Shown here piece after piece: positions 46,281 to 57,115 of a stretch of DNA of 64,000 nucleotides; position 1 is the first letter of the stretch, and the number at the start of each line of letters is the position of its first letter. Where the stretch lies: assembly GCA_029378245.1 (NCBI GenBank), contig JARKIF010000169.1:1-64000 (forward strand), in the 5' to 3' direction. The stretch is from Roridomyces roridus (Eukaryota > Basidiomycota > Agaricomycetes > Agaricales > Mycenaceae). Both the position numbers and the translations under genes were made by a program. Below the pieces are notes generated by a model, which was given only the letters and a program-made list of their open reading frames with translations, did no database searches and was not told where the DNA came from.

Positions 46281-47456
46281 ATGTATCGGGCGGTTTCCTG
46301 TCGGTTTGGCAATACAGAAGAGCCGGAAGGCGGGACTACCTCTGTAATCATCGGACACAACCCCCAGATCCATGGAAGCGGTATCAGGTTGGCCATCTCG
46401 TATGAGCGCAACACGAAAGTGCTTGATTGCGCGGAAAATCTGGCTTTACTCGAGGACAACCAGGATCAGGGTCTCGATGAAACTACGATAAAAAAGGTGT
46501 GCTATCGTCCTGTCGCCGTGCCCCTCTGAGACTGGGCGCAGATTCTTCCGAAAATCGACACGCTACCAGGCTGCAAAACGATCGTCACTTTCGAAACTCT
46601 CGCTGACGGCTCATTCCATCTCGAATCTCACATAGAGATCGAAAAGAGAGTGGAGGAAGTTTTGAAACCCATCGAATGTCCCTCGGTCCTACTCTCCGAC
46701 CTGGTTTGCATCAACGTGTTATCAACTTACGTGTACCTCGTCAACGCTCCATGCCTTGGCCGCGCGGTCTTCAAAATTCCGCAAGAGCCCGAGTTCGAGT
46801 TCGAGCCCGATACTTCCTTTGCTCGATCCCTCGAATTCTTTCTCGGGCTCCCGGATGTTGAGTTCCTCATTCGGCCAAGCCACATCGTGCTTGACACGGC
46901 CGACGTTCTGCGCGGTTTCTTGATGGAGTATTATCCAGCGTCGTCCCTCGCTCATGTACTCCGGCAACATCGGCAGAACGAACTCACGGGGAAACACGCA
47001 CTCGGCACAGAGCAAATTCCCTGGGCCGTTAAACTAGCGTGGGCAACAGACATCGCGGCGGGCGTCGCATGGCTCCATTCGCAGGATATATTTTGGGGCG
47101 ATCTCAAACTGGCCAACGTCGTCCTCTGCACCGACGGGCACTGCAGGCTTATTGACTACATGCCCGATGGTCACACTAAGGGTTGGTGCCCGCCCGAGTG
47201 TGCTGACGCTCTCCCCGGGATGCATCCAGATACTGTCGAACCATGCCACGACGTATTCGGCTTGGGGCTGATCTTGTGGAGCCTCGGTTCCCGCGAAGTG
47301 GTGACGCCGGAACAGGGCGATCGACCGGGTCCTGGTTGGATGTCGGAGATGCCGTATGAGTGGTTTGGTCGACTTGTTGACCGGTCGATGGCGAACGAAC
47401 CCGGGGATCGCCCGACCGCGGATCATATGTACCAGACTCTCGTCTCACATGCTTGA
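46281..47456 (+). CDS. Protein kinase-like protein, possibly pseudokinase
   Basis: Two exons, 46281-46496 and 46542-47456, 376 codons, intron in phase 0. The N-terminal region (about 120 residues) includes CKTIVTFETLADGSFHLESH. A kinase fold follows: GRAVFKI supplies the beta-3 Lys, FLMEYYPASSLAHVL the hinge, and LHSQDIFWGDLKLANVVL the catalytic loop, with W-G-D in place of H-R-D but Asp, Lys and Asn kept. The metal-binding segment reads LIDYMPDG, so DFG is D-Y-M. The C-lobe is compact (VFGLGLILWSLGS, GDRPTADHM). Similar single-domain proteins are expanded in basidiomycetes. Activity is uncertain given the altered DFG. The start codon is the first in-frame ATG and is tentative. Confidence 0.75.
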
Positions 47457-47678
47457 CCCCCATGCTCAATATATGTACATCGTGTCGATGTAGTTACGGA
47501 GGCCTCACAATTCAATGCACATTCAATTTTCAGTTCTGTACATGGCTGGATCCCGAGACACATTTTTTGACCACACTATTCTGCACTCCTGACACAACTC
47601 CACCGCCACGAGCGGCGACCTTCCAGACCTGTAGGAGATGATGAGCTCAGGCCAGGTAGCATAGGGAGGAGACGGACC

Positions 47679-47882
47679 TCAGTGTGAAGGGCTGCCTCTG
47701 AAGCCCGCTCTCTTGGAGCAATCGGGGGCCCCGCACCACACCCCAGTGGTCACGGCATAACTCTCTTTGGACCCACACGCCCTCTTTCTCCCAGTTTGCG
47801 GATCCGTCGGCGCTCTGGGGCAGTGCACGTAGCGCGACGTGTGTCTCCCGCACTTATAGACTCTGGTGACCGTTCCGCACAT
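47679..47882 (-). CDS. Small cysteine-rich protein, 67 residues
   Basis: The minus-strand frame starts MCGTVTRVYKCGRHTSRYVHC and continues with CG and WCGAPDC, giving seven cysteines and several histidines in spacing suggestive of zinc binding. I have a general memory of short agaricomycete proteins with this MCG..YxCG..H..C layout, but no named family. A further 3' exon is possible because the frame ends soon after the last Cys pair. Confidence 0.5.
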   Translation of the reverse strand: MCGTVTRVYKCGRHTSRYVHCPRAPTDPQTGRKRACGSKESYAVTTGVWCGAPDCSKRAGFRGSPSH

Positions 47883-48342
47883 CGTTGTTTGATTATGAGC
47901 GGGGGTGCTGCTGCTGGTGGTGGTGCGGGTTCAAAGGGAGTGGGTCCACTGGTATTTGCCGGTCGGCTTTATATCCCAAAGACCTGGGACCCACAAAAGT
48001 CGGCCCCATGACGCTTCACGGTCAGATTGAATCAAAGAAAGACACGGACCGGAAAGTGGCACCGTCCGCCTCGAAGCCGGCCATTGCATTTACTGTGCTC
48101 GAAAGCGCACAAACGTTTCGACCACCAAGAGTGATGCAACTCAAGTCTCTACATAAGTCATGGTCATAGTATAGTAGTAAGTGTCTACGTCAGTCGGAGA
48201 GCTTCGTGGGGGTTATAAACTTACGGAAAGGCTCAAGCGATAATTGAGACTGCTATGAGCTCGCGCAGATTGAACGAATTTTGACACCCGGTTGTGATAC
48301 AAGTTACAGAGGATTATGCAGTCAAGAGCTGACTTTCACTGC

Positions 48343-48998
48343 CTACAATTTTGCCTGGAATGGCCATCCCAGCACGTCCCCCTTCCTGCGGAATAGGCCT
48401 CGAGTCAGCTCAAAATCGCACAAATGAGATACATAAACCGAAACTCACGGAAGTTCAAGGAGCGGGACGACCGCCGGTCCATGATCCACGCCGAACGCAG
48501 GCGCCGATAAAGCGACATTGAGCCACAATCCAGAAGACCAGTCGCCGGTGAGATAAAAATTAGCCTTTCCCGAAACGATAGGGCGGATGCCGAAGGATAT
48601 GGGGATCCCCCTTTTCAGGTTTCCCTTGACTTGAGCGAGTGGGTACGGGATCGACTGGCGACTTTGACGGAGAATGTCGCTTCCATTTCGAGGGTTGAAC
48701 GGTCGATCCATCCTTTAAGCTTGGAGGGAAGAGTGAGGGACAAGACGCAGGGAGAGGGTTGACGACGTACGATCCAGGTGAAGTCCCAGAGCGGCAGCTG
48801 GATGTCGATGCCCAAGCGGGATGGGTTGCTATGGTCTGGAACGGCAGATGCTTGGATGTGCTCTACTGTGCCGTCCGCCGACGGTGCGTCGGAAGAATCG
48901 TCCTGCCCTGCAATCCATTCTGAGGCGCCCACGTCAGCCCCCGGGGATGGGACAGTAGAGTGTAGGTGAGAGGCAAGGGCAACTTGAGCGTCCATCAT
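48343..48998 (-). pseudogene. Duplicated gene of unknown function, copy A (frameshifted)
   Basis: Paralogue of the gene at 53773-54488, with the same exon plan: exon 1 48998-48771, exon 2 from 48719, last exon ending at 48343. Shared segments include ASEWIAGQ, HIQASAVPDHSNPS, IDIQLPLWDFTWI, LKGWIDRSTLEMEATFSV, GIPISFGI, GLWLNVALSA and FGVDHGP-VVPLLELP. Compared with copy B it lacks 19 nt near 48650 (between the codons for ASR and YPLA), which shifts the frame and brings an early stop. No domain recognised. Confidence 0.65.
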
Positions 48999-49390
48999 GG
49001 TGAACTGTGAGTCTGTTCACAGGCTTGCGGGCAGCCACGTATGAATCTGGGCGGTTGTGGGCGTGAGAGAGAAGCAATTTGAGCAGTCATTTACGTCGAC
49101 GGATCACGGTGACTACGTAAAAGCCAAGTCGGAGTCAAGCGAATCGCTGATGCCGTCCTCCGTACAACGAAACCTGTCGGTGGGTTTTTGTTCGGGAATA
49201 ATGGAAGATGACAGAAGAAAGCAAAAATCTCTTCAAGTACTTCCAGAGTACAAAAAATTGCGCAGGGGCTGCAAGATCTTGGCAAGATCACCAGTATGGA
49301 TCAGGCCCGATTCGAACGGACGCGTTTAGATCAACAAGATTCTCTCTGCGCATGTTCAACTGTGGACCTCCAGTTGCCAGTCAAGTTGTA
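48343..49390. repeat. Segmental duplication, copy A
   Basis: About 1 kb matching 53773-54850 in the same orientation. It includes the unknown gene, its 5' flank (GCAGCCACGTA, TCATTTACGT) and a minus-strand T-arm-like motif near 49310 (54785 in the other copy). The copies have diverged noticeably outside the exons. Confidence 0.75.
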
Positions 49391-49559
49391 CGTACATACT
49401 GCAGAGAAATAACGTACACTCTGTTGAAACTATCCGCGAATCGTAATTCGTTCGTTAGGTCCCGTTCCGTTCCTCGTCGCACACGTCCATCACTCACTCA
49501 CAACGAAATCACCCTCGTCCCAAACTCCGCCACAGGATGCCTCGATCTCGGTCCCAGAC

Positions 49560-50420
49560 AGCTCAAAAACATCAACCCAGTGGGGATCTGCAACCTCCGT
49601 GCCAGCGACACGACATTCGCCGGCGTGAACGCGTCTTGTGCGATGATCTGCGCAATTAATTCGAACCTCAGTTATACGATTCGAATCACCAAGACCAAAC
49701 CAAAAGCACTTACGAGGTCAATGGATTTTCGGAAACGCTTCGTCATACGGCCGTCAGAATCAGACGTTTAGATAGGGAGGGGAAGAAAAAACCCACTCTT
49801 GGCATTCGCCTCAAGCTCCGACGGAATCCGCTCCCCATCCTCCTCGTCACCACAAAAATGCACCAATCTTCATGCACGACGTCTCCTCGTTCTCCCGGAC
49901 GTACAATATCATATGCAGGAGATGGTTGATCTACGAATCTACGATCCTCAGCCGTGGAAGAAGAGGCGGGAGGAGAACGCACCTCATCCGTCTTGACAGC
50001 GATCCCTATCGCCGACGCTTCAACCTCGCCATAAGCCCGACCAACCACTTGCCCACGTGTTACTTGCATCCCAGTGGTGCAGCGTCGGGTACTGGTCGTG
50101 CACCCATTACACGATACCGAGTTTCTTGAGAAGTTCGCACACGCCGATCGCGAGGATGCCGATGAGGACGCCGCCGTTCAAGACGATGATGGCATCCGCG
50201 ACGACCCAACGTCGTAGCCACTCGCGGGCACACAAAAAAATGAGATTTCTCTGTAAACAGGCTGAATATAACGACTGACCACTTGCGCAAGAACGCTCAA
50301 TACATGAGCACCGTCGAGGAGTACCGACAGGGGAACCACCGCGATCAACAACACCGACATGAGCGTGTTCAATATGATGGCTGGCAGATGCAGATTGCGC
50401 AACACGAGCGGGAAATGCAC
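49560..50420 (-). pseudogene. Remnant resembling an amino-acid (APC) transporter
   Basis: Minus strand from 50420: HLPAIILNTLMSVLLIAVVP, then DGAHVLSVLAQ, an intron-like gap, and WLRRWVVADAIIVLNGGVLI ending at a stop after CELLKKLGIV. The run of two hydrophobic spans and the VVADA..VLxGGVLxGIL pattern resembles fungal amino-acid permeases. The 5' side is cut by the long-TIR element that starts at 50428 and no continuation was found beyond it. Sequence below 49990 contains another frame of unknown nature. Confidence 0.4.
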
Positions 50421-50427
50421 TGGCTTA

Positions 50428-52199
50428 TTGCAGTTTGCATAAAAGTTGGCACATCAGTGATTTGATCATTTGCCGCGCACCCGGATACTGATCTGATCAA
50501 AGATTGCCTTGTATCTCCGCAACCACGGCAGCTACTGCCATGATTTTACTACCTAAATTCATGATTCTCGAGCGCCGAATTTATGCATATAATAGACCAA
50601 TGGAAATCCAGTTTTTTGTCTGAACCTAAACACCGAGTTCTCGGATTTTCCTGCGAGAACGCGGCGCTCAATCGACATGGTTCAAACACAAAGAGAGGTC
50701 AATTTAGTCTCCTGAACAGCCTCCCGAGGTCAGATATATTTTACAGTACGGGTATCGGCACCAGTGCGGGTCGGATCACAGGGGTGATCCGTGCTGACGC
50801 ATACACCGCTCTCCCTTGGCTCTTCCTCTCCCTTCTGCCTCTATACACATCAAGAAGCCATACCCAAGGACGCCGCTACGTCAATGGAACTTAAACAGAG
50901 CCTCAAGAACGTTGAATCCGCTCTCGACGCACTGAAAACGTCGACATTCTCACTTGCCAAGTCAGGAGTCACGTCTGCAGGCATTCAGACGCATCACAAC
51001 GTGGAATCGGGTGATACACGCAGGAGCGAGGCTGGGGGAGACATATCCGTCGCTGGGACATTGTGGTGCGTCACCTAACTCCTTCACTCTGCCCTTTTCA
51101 CTGACTGGCTATAGTACTTAATGTATCCACCTGCAAGTCATCCATGGCCGAGCGACTATCCCCTTGGACGACCGGCCCACCGCCTAACGTGTAATAGGAG
51201 GCGTGATGGCTTGCATCTGCGTCGCTTCTTGAGCCGAGACCCCCAGCTGCATCCCGTGCAATACCCTCGACTGAATTCTACCTCCACCGTGACCACTGTT
51301 CTCCCTACCCCTCTCCCTCGCGGGCTGCGATATCGGTTGCCTGTGGGGGTTGTCCCCGGACCTTTTTCCGGCTGCTGCCTGCTCCCACTGTCGTAGCGCG
51401 CATCCGGGACGATCACACATATGATGTGACCGACTCGGCTCTTCCTACTGTCCGTAATCCTAGTCCCATGAATATACAATTTGGAGAGGTTGTCGGGGGA
51501 TCTATTTGGGGCCCTTTTCATGTTTGAATCAAGTGGATCGAGCTGTCCGTTCTTGCAGGAAAAATCAGGAACCATTTGTTTAGGTTCAGAATAAAGTTTT
51601 GAATTCTGTTGGGTTCTTATACTGAAAAATTCAGGCATCCAAAACTACGAATTTGGGTAGTAAAATCATGGCAGTAGCTGCCGTGGTTGCGGAGATACAA
51701 GGCAATCTTTGATCAGTATCCGGGTGCGCGGCAAATGGTCAAATCACTGATGTGCAGTGATGCTTGAGGGGCGATAGGGCCTCAAGCGATAGGGGCCCTA
51801 TCTGGCCCTAAATTAGGGCCCTATCGAGTCTGGGGTCAAGTCATAGGCCCTATTGAGGTCCTAAATCTTATCTTATCTTATCTTCACGTGACATTACAGA
51901 GACCAGGAGCCTCTGAGACACCTTGGAAACGGGGAGGTAACAGAGGAGCAAGAACTCACAGCCATCAATGCAACTGCAGAGTAGATGGAGCCGCAGAAAT
52001 CAACATATCAGAGCATATCAGAGAATCAAACCCATCACGGACCTATTTCCTTTTTTGGCCACCCGCCTCGATAGGGCCCTATCGCGGGGCCCTATTTATA
52101 GGGGATTAGGGCCTCATAGGGCCCTATCGGTCGGCGGGGGTCGATTTAGGGGCCCTATCAGCATCACTGCTGATGTGCCAACTTTTATGCAAACTGCAA
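50428..52199. mobile_element. Long-TIR foldback element with TA target duplicate
   Basis: Left end TTGCAGTTTGCATAAAAG at 50428; inverted right end finishing at 52199, each flanked by TA. Left sequence to about 50740 pairs imperfectly with the reverse complement of about 51480-51754 plus 52178-52199. Examples are TTTGCCGCGCACCCGG, CAAAGATTGCCTTG and TCTGAACCTAAACA. The interior encodes no transposase. The TA duplicate would fit a Tc1/mariner-type mover. The right repeat is split by a MITE at 51755-52169. Confidence 0.7.
51755..52169. mobile_element. hAT-like MITE nested in the long-TIR element (415 bp)
   Basis: Perfect ends CAGTGATGC..GCATCACTG flanked by the 8-bp duplicate CTGATGTG (51747-51754 and 52170-52177). 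CAGTG-type ends and an 8-bp duplicate are hAT hallmarks. Removing it with one duplicate restores the surrounding terminal repeat to match its partner at 50428-50470. The ends carry reiterated palindromic TAGGGCCCTA boxes and there is no coding sequence. Confidence 0.85.
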
Positions 52200-53772
52200 T
52201 AATTCGGCCGATGTACTACGGCGTGCCTAAGACCAATTCAGTGACATGCGAGTCAGTGATAGAAGAACGCACATTCGAGTCCAGTGAGACCGAGCATCCC
52301 CAGACAAAATCCGCAGAATATTTGTCGGAGAATGGACGATGGGGACGCCGTACTGCCCAGATGCCAATTTTGCTGCAACTGTGCATTACCGATCTGACCC
52401 CAGTGGATGGCAGCGAATACGCTGAGCATCACAAAGATGAGCCTCTAACGAACCCGTTTCTTCTTAGGCTCGAATCCAGCCTGTCCATGAACAAGTGTCG
52501 ATAGACAGGCTGGTCGATCTGAGTTTGAATTGGGTGTCTCTTGCTCGTCTGTGCCAGCGGAACCGTCGCCTTTGACGATATAGCCCTGCGAGACATCCTG
52601 ACCGTTCGTCTACATAGATGCAAATTCCATTTTTACCAGCTCCACTGCGTATATGCTCTGAGTACGGGTACGGCGTACATACTGCCTCCCATCGGAGTCC
52701 ACTTGGGGTGCTTTGACCTTCCGACAAGCGCTGAGACTTGCACAAGACTCGAGCGTTGCACAAATCGAGCGCCGCCCGCGTCGCAGAGAAGACGAGAGGC
52801 CGAAGATGCCGAGGGACGGGCCAAAGTGGGACACATCCTCGTCCACCCGCGTCCGGGCGATGGGGTGATGCGCGAATCGTTGAACGAGCGGGAAACTGTG
52901 GTACATGGTCGGCATAGAATCGTATGGGTCGTGGATCCGTGGATGCGGGTCACCAAAGTGGGCGGTTGTCGATCACGGTGGCGACGACTACGTACAGCTG
53001 TCGGTACAATGAGGCTCCTGTCAAAGAGGAGGAAGACTGTGACACACCTGGGGCCTTGGCAACTCCTTCAGCCTCTCCCATACTCTAGACCGCTCCGTCG
53101 AGGTTTGTGCTGTATCTTCGGCTTGTGGACCAGCCGGGATGCTTATGCAGATGTGAGGGTCGGTGGACAAGGAGATCTGGAAGGTCTTGACCGGAGTCTG
53201 GGAGTCCGTCGTTGCGGCAAGAAAGGGATGGGAGGAGAGCATAGAGTAGCGAAAGGCAAAGGTTGGGCAAAGGACAGTGATCAGGTATCAAATGCTGGCT
53301 TTGCCGAAGTGCCGAATAGCCTTTTATGGTTAAAGCAATCATTGATCGGGAGCACCACCGGGCTGTCTATCGACAATCTTCATAGAAACAAAGGATTCCG
53401 CGCATGTCGCGAGCTTTTGCCCCCGTTTTGAAATGAAAGCAGGTCCCGCTGTCTCCAACAAACTTTCAGCCGCCTTGCTCAAGAGGCGCAAATGCCCTGC
53501 ACTTGTCTGAGTCTGCGTGTTTAAAGAGGAAGCATCTTACAACAGCGGTGGGCCCTGGTCGGTACACAACGTTCCAAGGGGAAGAATTTTGATTTGACCT
53601 TCTTGGGAGGATCCTCTGATTGATGCCAAACTACCTTTTGGGCGCCGGTGCATAATGCAACTCAAAGCGCCGGTGGCGCCTGCCACGAGCAAGTCACGAG
53701 GCGGATAATTGAGGACCCGAATTCAATGTACCTCGCCGTGATACAGAAGGCTAGTAGTCGTGACTTTCCTAA
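52200..53772. other. Region with a doubtful 296-codon open frame
   Basis: A plus-strand frame is open at 52541-53431 without a recognisable domain, repeat or signal; several minus-strand frames overlap it and none is better supported. Composition (Arg-rich, few hydrophobic cores) suggests chance openness. No RNA gene or repeat was identified. Confidence 0.35.
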
Positions 53773-54488
53773 TTATGTAAATGGCCATCCCAGCACGTTC
53801 TCCTTCCTGTCGAGTAAGATTAGCTCAAAATCGTGCAAATGAGATACTCAAACCAAAACGCACGGAAGTTCAAGGAGCGGGACGACGACCGGCCCATGAT
53901 CCACGCCCAATGAAGACGCCGATAAAGCGACATTGAGCCACAATCCAGAAAGCCAGCCGCCGGAGAGATAAAATCTAGCCTTTCCCGAAACGATGCCCCA
54001 GATGCCGAACGATATGGGGATGCCGTTTTTCAGATTTTCTTTGACTCGAGCGAGCGGGTACGTGCTGTTGAGGTAAGATAGAGACCGACTGGTGATTTTG
54101 ACGGAGAATGTCGCTTCCATTTGGAGGGTTGAGCGGTCAATCCATCCTTTCAGCTTTGAAGGAGATTTCAAGAATGAGGGGTAAGACACAGGGAGAGGCC
54201 TGGACGACGTACGATCCAGGTGAAGTCCCAGAGCGGCAGCTGGATGTCGATGCTCCAGTGGGATGGGTTAAGATGATCCGGGACGGCAGATGCTTGGATG
54301 TGCTCTTCCGTCACGGTGCTGCCCACCACCGGTGCGTCGGACGACTCGTAATAGGTTTCCTGGCCTGCAATCCATTCCGAAAGGTCTATGGACAAGTGGT
54401 CAGCGCGTGACGATTCCGACAGTAGTCCCCGCAGTGGCCCGACAGAGGGACCGGTGTGTGCCAGTGAGACAACTTGCTGAGTGCCCAT
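53773..54488 (-). CDS. Duplicated gene of unknown function, copy B (intact, 199 residues)
   Basis: Three exons (minus): 54488-54213, 54153-53864, 53806-53773, 199 codons in phase. The product has no signal peptide or membrane span. Conserved blocks shared with copy A: EWIAGQ, EHIQASAVPDHLNPS, SIDIQLPLWDFTWI, LKGWIDRSTLQMEATFSV, LKNGIPISFGIWGIVSGKAR, GLWLNVALSAS and a short last exon ending KENVLGWPFT. The pattern looks beta-rich, but I recognise no family. Selection on both copies could be tested because the substitutions look protein-conservative. Confidence 0.65.
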
Positions 54489-54850
54489 CAGGGTGAATCG
54501 AGTCCGTTCTGAAGCTCACAGGCTTGTTGGCAGCCACGTAGAAGTGGCGGCTGTTGTGGGCGCTTGAGAACAGCTATTATGTTACGGATGCAATCATTTA
54601 CGTGCACGGATCAACTTGATCCCATACAAGCCGGGTCGTAACGGAACGCGCATCTCTGGGTATGCTTTACGTCCAATATTGATATACAATAAGTAGCACG
54701 AGGGAAAAGTGCAGAAATATTTGTCAAATCTAGAGTACACAAAATTGGCGTCGCAGATGCACAATTGTACAATCAGCAGGCTCGATTCGAACGGACTTGT
54801 TGAGATCAACAATAAGTAGGCATAGATGTGCGGATTGATTCTCTAAAGGG
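53773..54850. repeat. Segmental duplication, copy B
   Basis: Partner of 48343-49390, same orientation, about 5.4 kb away. The inserted long-TIR element lies between the two copies. Confidence 0.75.
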
Positions 54851-55042
54851 ACACTGGCTGGGGGAGAAATTAAATGGGCGGCCGGCCTGTGATGGGGATG
54901 ATGCCGAGATGATCTCTGCCACACCGAGCTCCAAGTTTAAAACTCCGGCGGACTGCCGCGCGGTTCACTCGACTCATTACAAGAAATTCAAACTGAGATT
55001 TGGAGAAACGGCAAGTAGTATATGTACTACTAAATTTGCCGA
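54851..55042. other. Spacer before the DIRS-like element
   Basis: No feature seen. Confidence 0.3.
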
Positions 55043-55574
55043 GATAAGCTAGTCTGTGGCGCGGGCATGTGAAGAGTGGTGTGAATGACAGGCAAAGATA
55101 TGCTGGCACGGAATGAACCTAGGCCGCTGGACGAACTCGAGAGAGAGAGGAAGGCGGCGCCTTCGGCGCGACCGGCATGTGCATGCCGGGAATGTGTAAG
55201 CATTACTTATCAGCCGGTGGTCTCTAGACAGTGCAATCCGAAGTCTGGATTGTGTCGGACGCGGCCTCTGGCCGCCGGCGCGCTTGATGCATCAAAAGGA
55301 ATGCATCGCCTTGTGAAGGAAGAGAAAAGGCGGGGAAGCGAGCCTGCGGCCAGGGCCACGCGACGCGAGACTGGGATGAACCGACCGGCGACGACAAAGC
55401 GACCAGACGGACACCCGACGGAGCAACGCTCCAAAAGCGAAAGCGCGTCCGGCGGGCGCTATTGCGGCGTCGGGCACCCTAACTGGAGCGATGCGAAGTC
55501 ATCAGGGAAGGAGCGGCGAACGTGAGGAGCAACACAGAGAAAGGTGTCGGGAATTATGCGAAATTTGATTATAT

Positions 55575-57101
55575 TCAACGAGCTGTAATGAAATCTATTT
55601 CAGATGCAATCTCGTCTGCTATACCATTGGCCGAACAAAATGTCTGTTGTTTGTTAGCCCATGCTTTGGATAAGGCGACTGGGATGACTGTTTCCAGCCG
55701 CCGCCAATATATGAGAAAACAGTTCGAGGACCATCCGCCGATCTTCATGACAATCTGAGGTTCGACGCCCATACAAAGCAAATGTACCGAGCCACCAATA
55801 CGGAAGCTGTGGCCGAACACCTGCTCGAGTTTGTTGGCCCTGAATATGTTGCCAATCAATTCGATAAAAGTCGACTTGACGACGGGGCGCCAGCAGCTGC
55901 CGTCGCGGAAAGCGAAAAATGGGGAGTCGGGAGGCGGAGAATGGTTGATGATTAAATGATTATCGAGGGCTGCGACGGGACAAAGGTTGTCGTTGGTGGC
56001 CGTCAGAATGAGAGAGCCACCCCGAGATCCGGTAGTTTTCGTCCAAGGGAGGTGAATAGTTATTACCGAAAGGCCGCTGGCATTAGACCGTGATAGCGAT
56101 GAGGAACGGGAGACGTCGTGTGATGCATCAAAACCGTCCAGCTTCCCGATAGTCAATTCCCCGAGACGACGACAACCCCAAAATGCTGGGCATGCAAGAG
56201 CCCAAAGAGCTGCACCGCGGGGTGTAGAGATATCGAGATTGCTGCGTATGCATTGCATATGCTGCTCGGATACAGGTCCCCGCGGTGGACGTGTGAATTT
56301 TCCCTCTTTGTCCACAGCACGCAAGACCTTCTTGACACACGCTTCGTCTCCATGCCATGGTGCAAAATTGAGGGCGTGAAAGTAGGCGAGACCAGCCAGC
56401 CATCCCTTGGCGCTCTTCAAACCATGCGACCCGATGGAATCGGCAATCCAGCAAGCCAGCAAAAGAGGATCGGCCGGTGTGCGTAAGGTCTCCGGTATAC
56501 GACGTGAATAGCAATACTGCGTGAACCGCATCAGCCCCGCAGCGTAGGTTGAGCGTGTCGTCGGTGCCAATGCGTTGGTCATCTCTGCCAACACGCGAGC
56601 TTTGTCGCTCGCCGGGAGGTAGCGGTGATCACTGACTTTGGCCAGCCCGTATGGTGAGGTCCACGCGAGAAGACGAGCTGCGGCAGGAACGTGAGGGCGA
56701 AATGGGGAGGGGAGGACCTCATTTCCCGCCTTGGGGCGACGGGCTTTGTGAATGGAAGGGAACGCCAAAGCGTATGCGCCGGCAGAAACGTCCCGCGCGT
56801 ATTCCAAATCGTCGAGAGACGGTGTCGTGGACGAGATGTGGGGGTGTGCGTAGCCCGATTGGGAAACCGTAGCTTGGGAACGCTCGGCTGTGCCGTTGTC
56901 TAGATTGTCCGAAAGGTGTGGTGTGGAAACCGTCTGCGACGAGACTGAAGCGAGTTTGTCGACTCGTGTTGACTGGATGGGACAATCGTCGGACTGCTTT
57001 ATGTAAAAGGGGATTACTGAAGAAGCGAGATCTGGCCGTGGATGGGCGAAAATCCGACTGGAGGTGTCGTGCGGGCAGCTGCGAAAGTGACATGGATGCA
57101 A
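55575..57101 (-). CDS. DIRS tyrosine recombinase, 508 residues
   Basis: An uninterrupted frame starting 14 nt after the RNase H stop. The N-terminal 170 residues are variable. A core-binding domain starts near LAPTTRSTYAAGLMRF, followed by the catalytic domain with the Arg in CPAFWGCRRLGELT, the H-x-x-R box in FGHSFRIGGSVHLL, W in KIGGWSS and the Tyr nucleophile candidate in FLIYWRR. All four tetrad positions can be assigned. It would insert the circular DNA copy by site-specific recombination without target duplication. Confidence 0.87.
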   Translation of the reverse strand: MHPCHFRSCPHDTSSRIFAHPRPDLASSVIPFYIKQSDDCPIQSTRVDKLASVSSQTVSTPHLSDNLDNGTAERSQATVSQSGYAHPHISSTTPSLDDLEYARDVSAGAYALAFPSIHKARRPKAGNEVLPSPFRPHVPAAARLLAWTSPYGLAKVSDHRYLPASDKARVLAEMTNALAPTTRSTYAAGLMRFTQYCYSRRIPETLRTPADPLLLACWIADSIGSHGLKSAKGWLAGLAYFHALNFAPWHGDEACVKKVLRAVDKEGKFTRPPRGPVSEQHMQCIRSNLDISTPRGAALWALACPAFWGCRRLGELTIGKLDGFDASHDVSRSSSLSRSNASGLSVITIHLPWTKTTGSRGGSLILTATNDNLCPVAALDNHLIINHSPPPDSPFFAFRDGSCWRPVVKSTFIELIGNIFRANKLEQVFGHSFRIGGSVHLLCMGVEPQIVMKIGGWSSNCFLIYWRRLETVIPVALSKAWANKQQTFCSANGIADEIASEIDFITAR

Positions 57102-57115
57102 ACGAGATCAAAAAT

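Noticed and set aside
49300..49390. Candidate tRNA on the minus strand (T arm GTCCG-TTCGAAT-CGGGC)
   Set aside because: No acceptor partner for CTGATCC upstream, and no cloverleaf could be drawn. The same holds for 54785, 19990, 9472, 9206, 9020, 5838 and 4237; only 41096-41178 folds completely.
52541..53431. 296-codon plus-strand open frame as a gene
   Set aside because: No domain, no start context, strongly Arg-rich composition, and competing minus-strand frames of similar quality.
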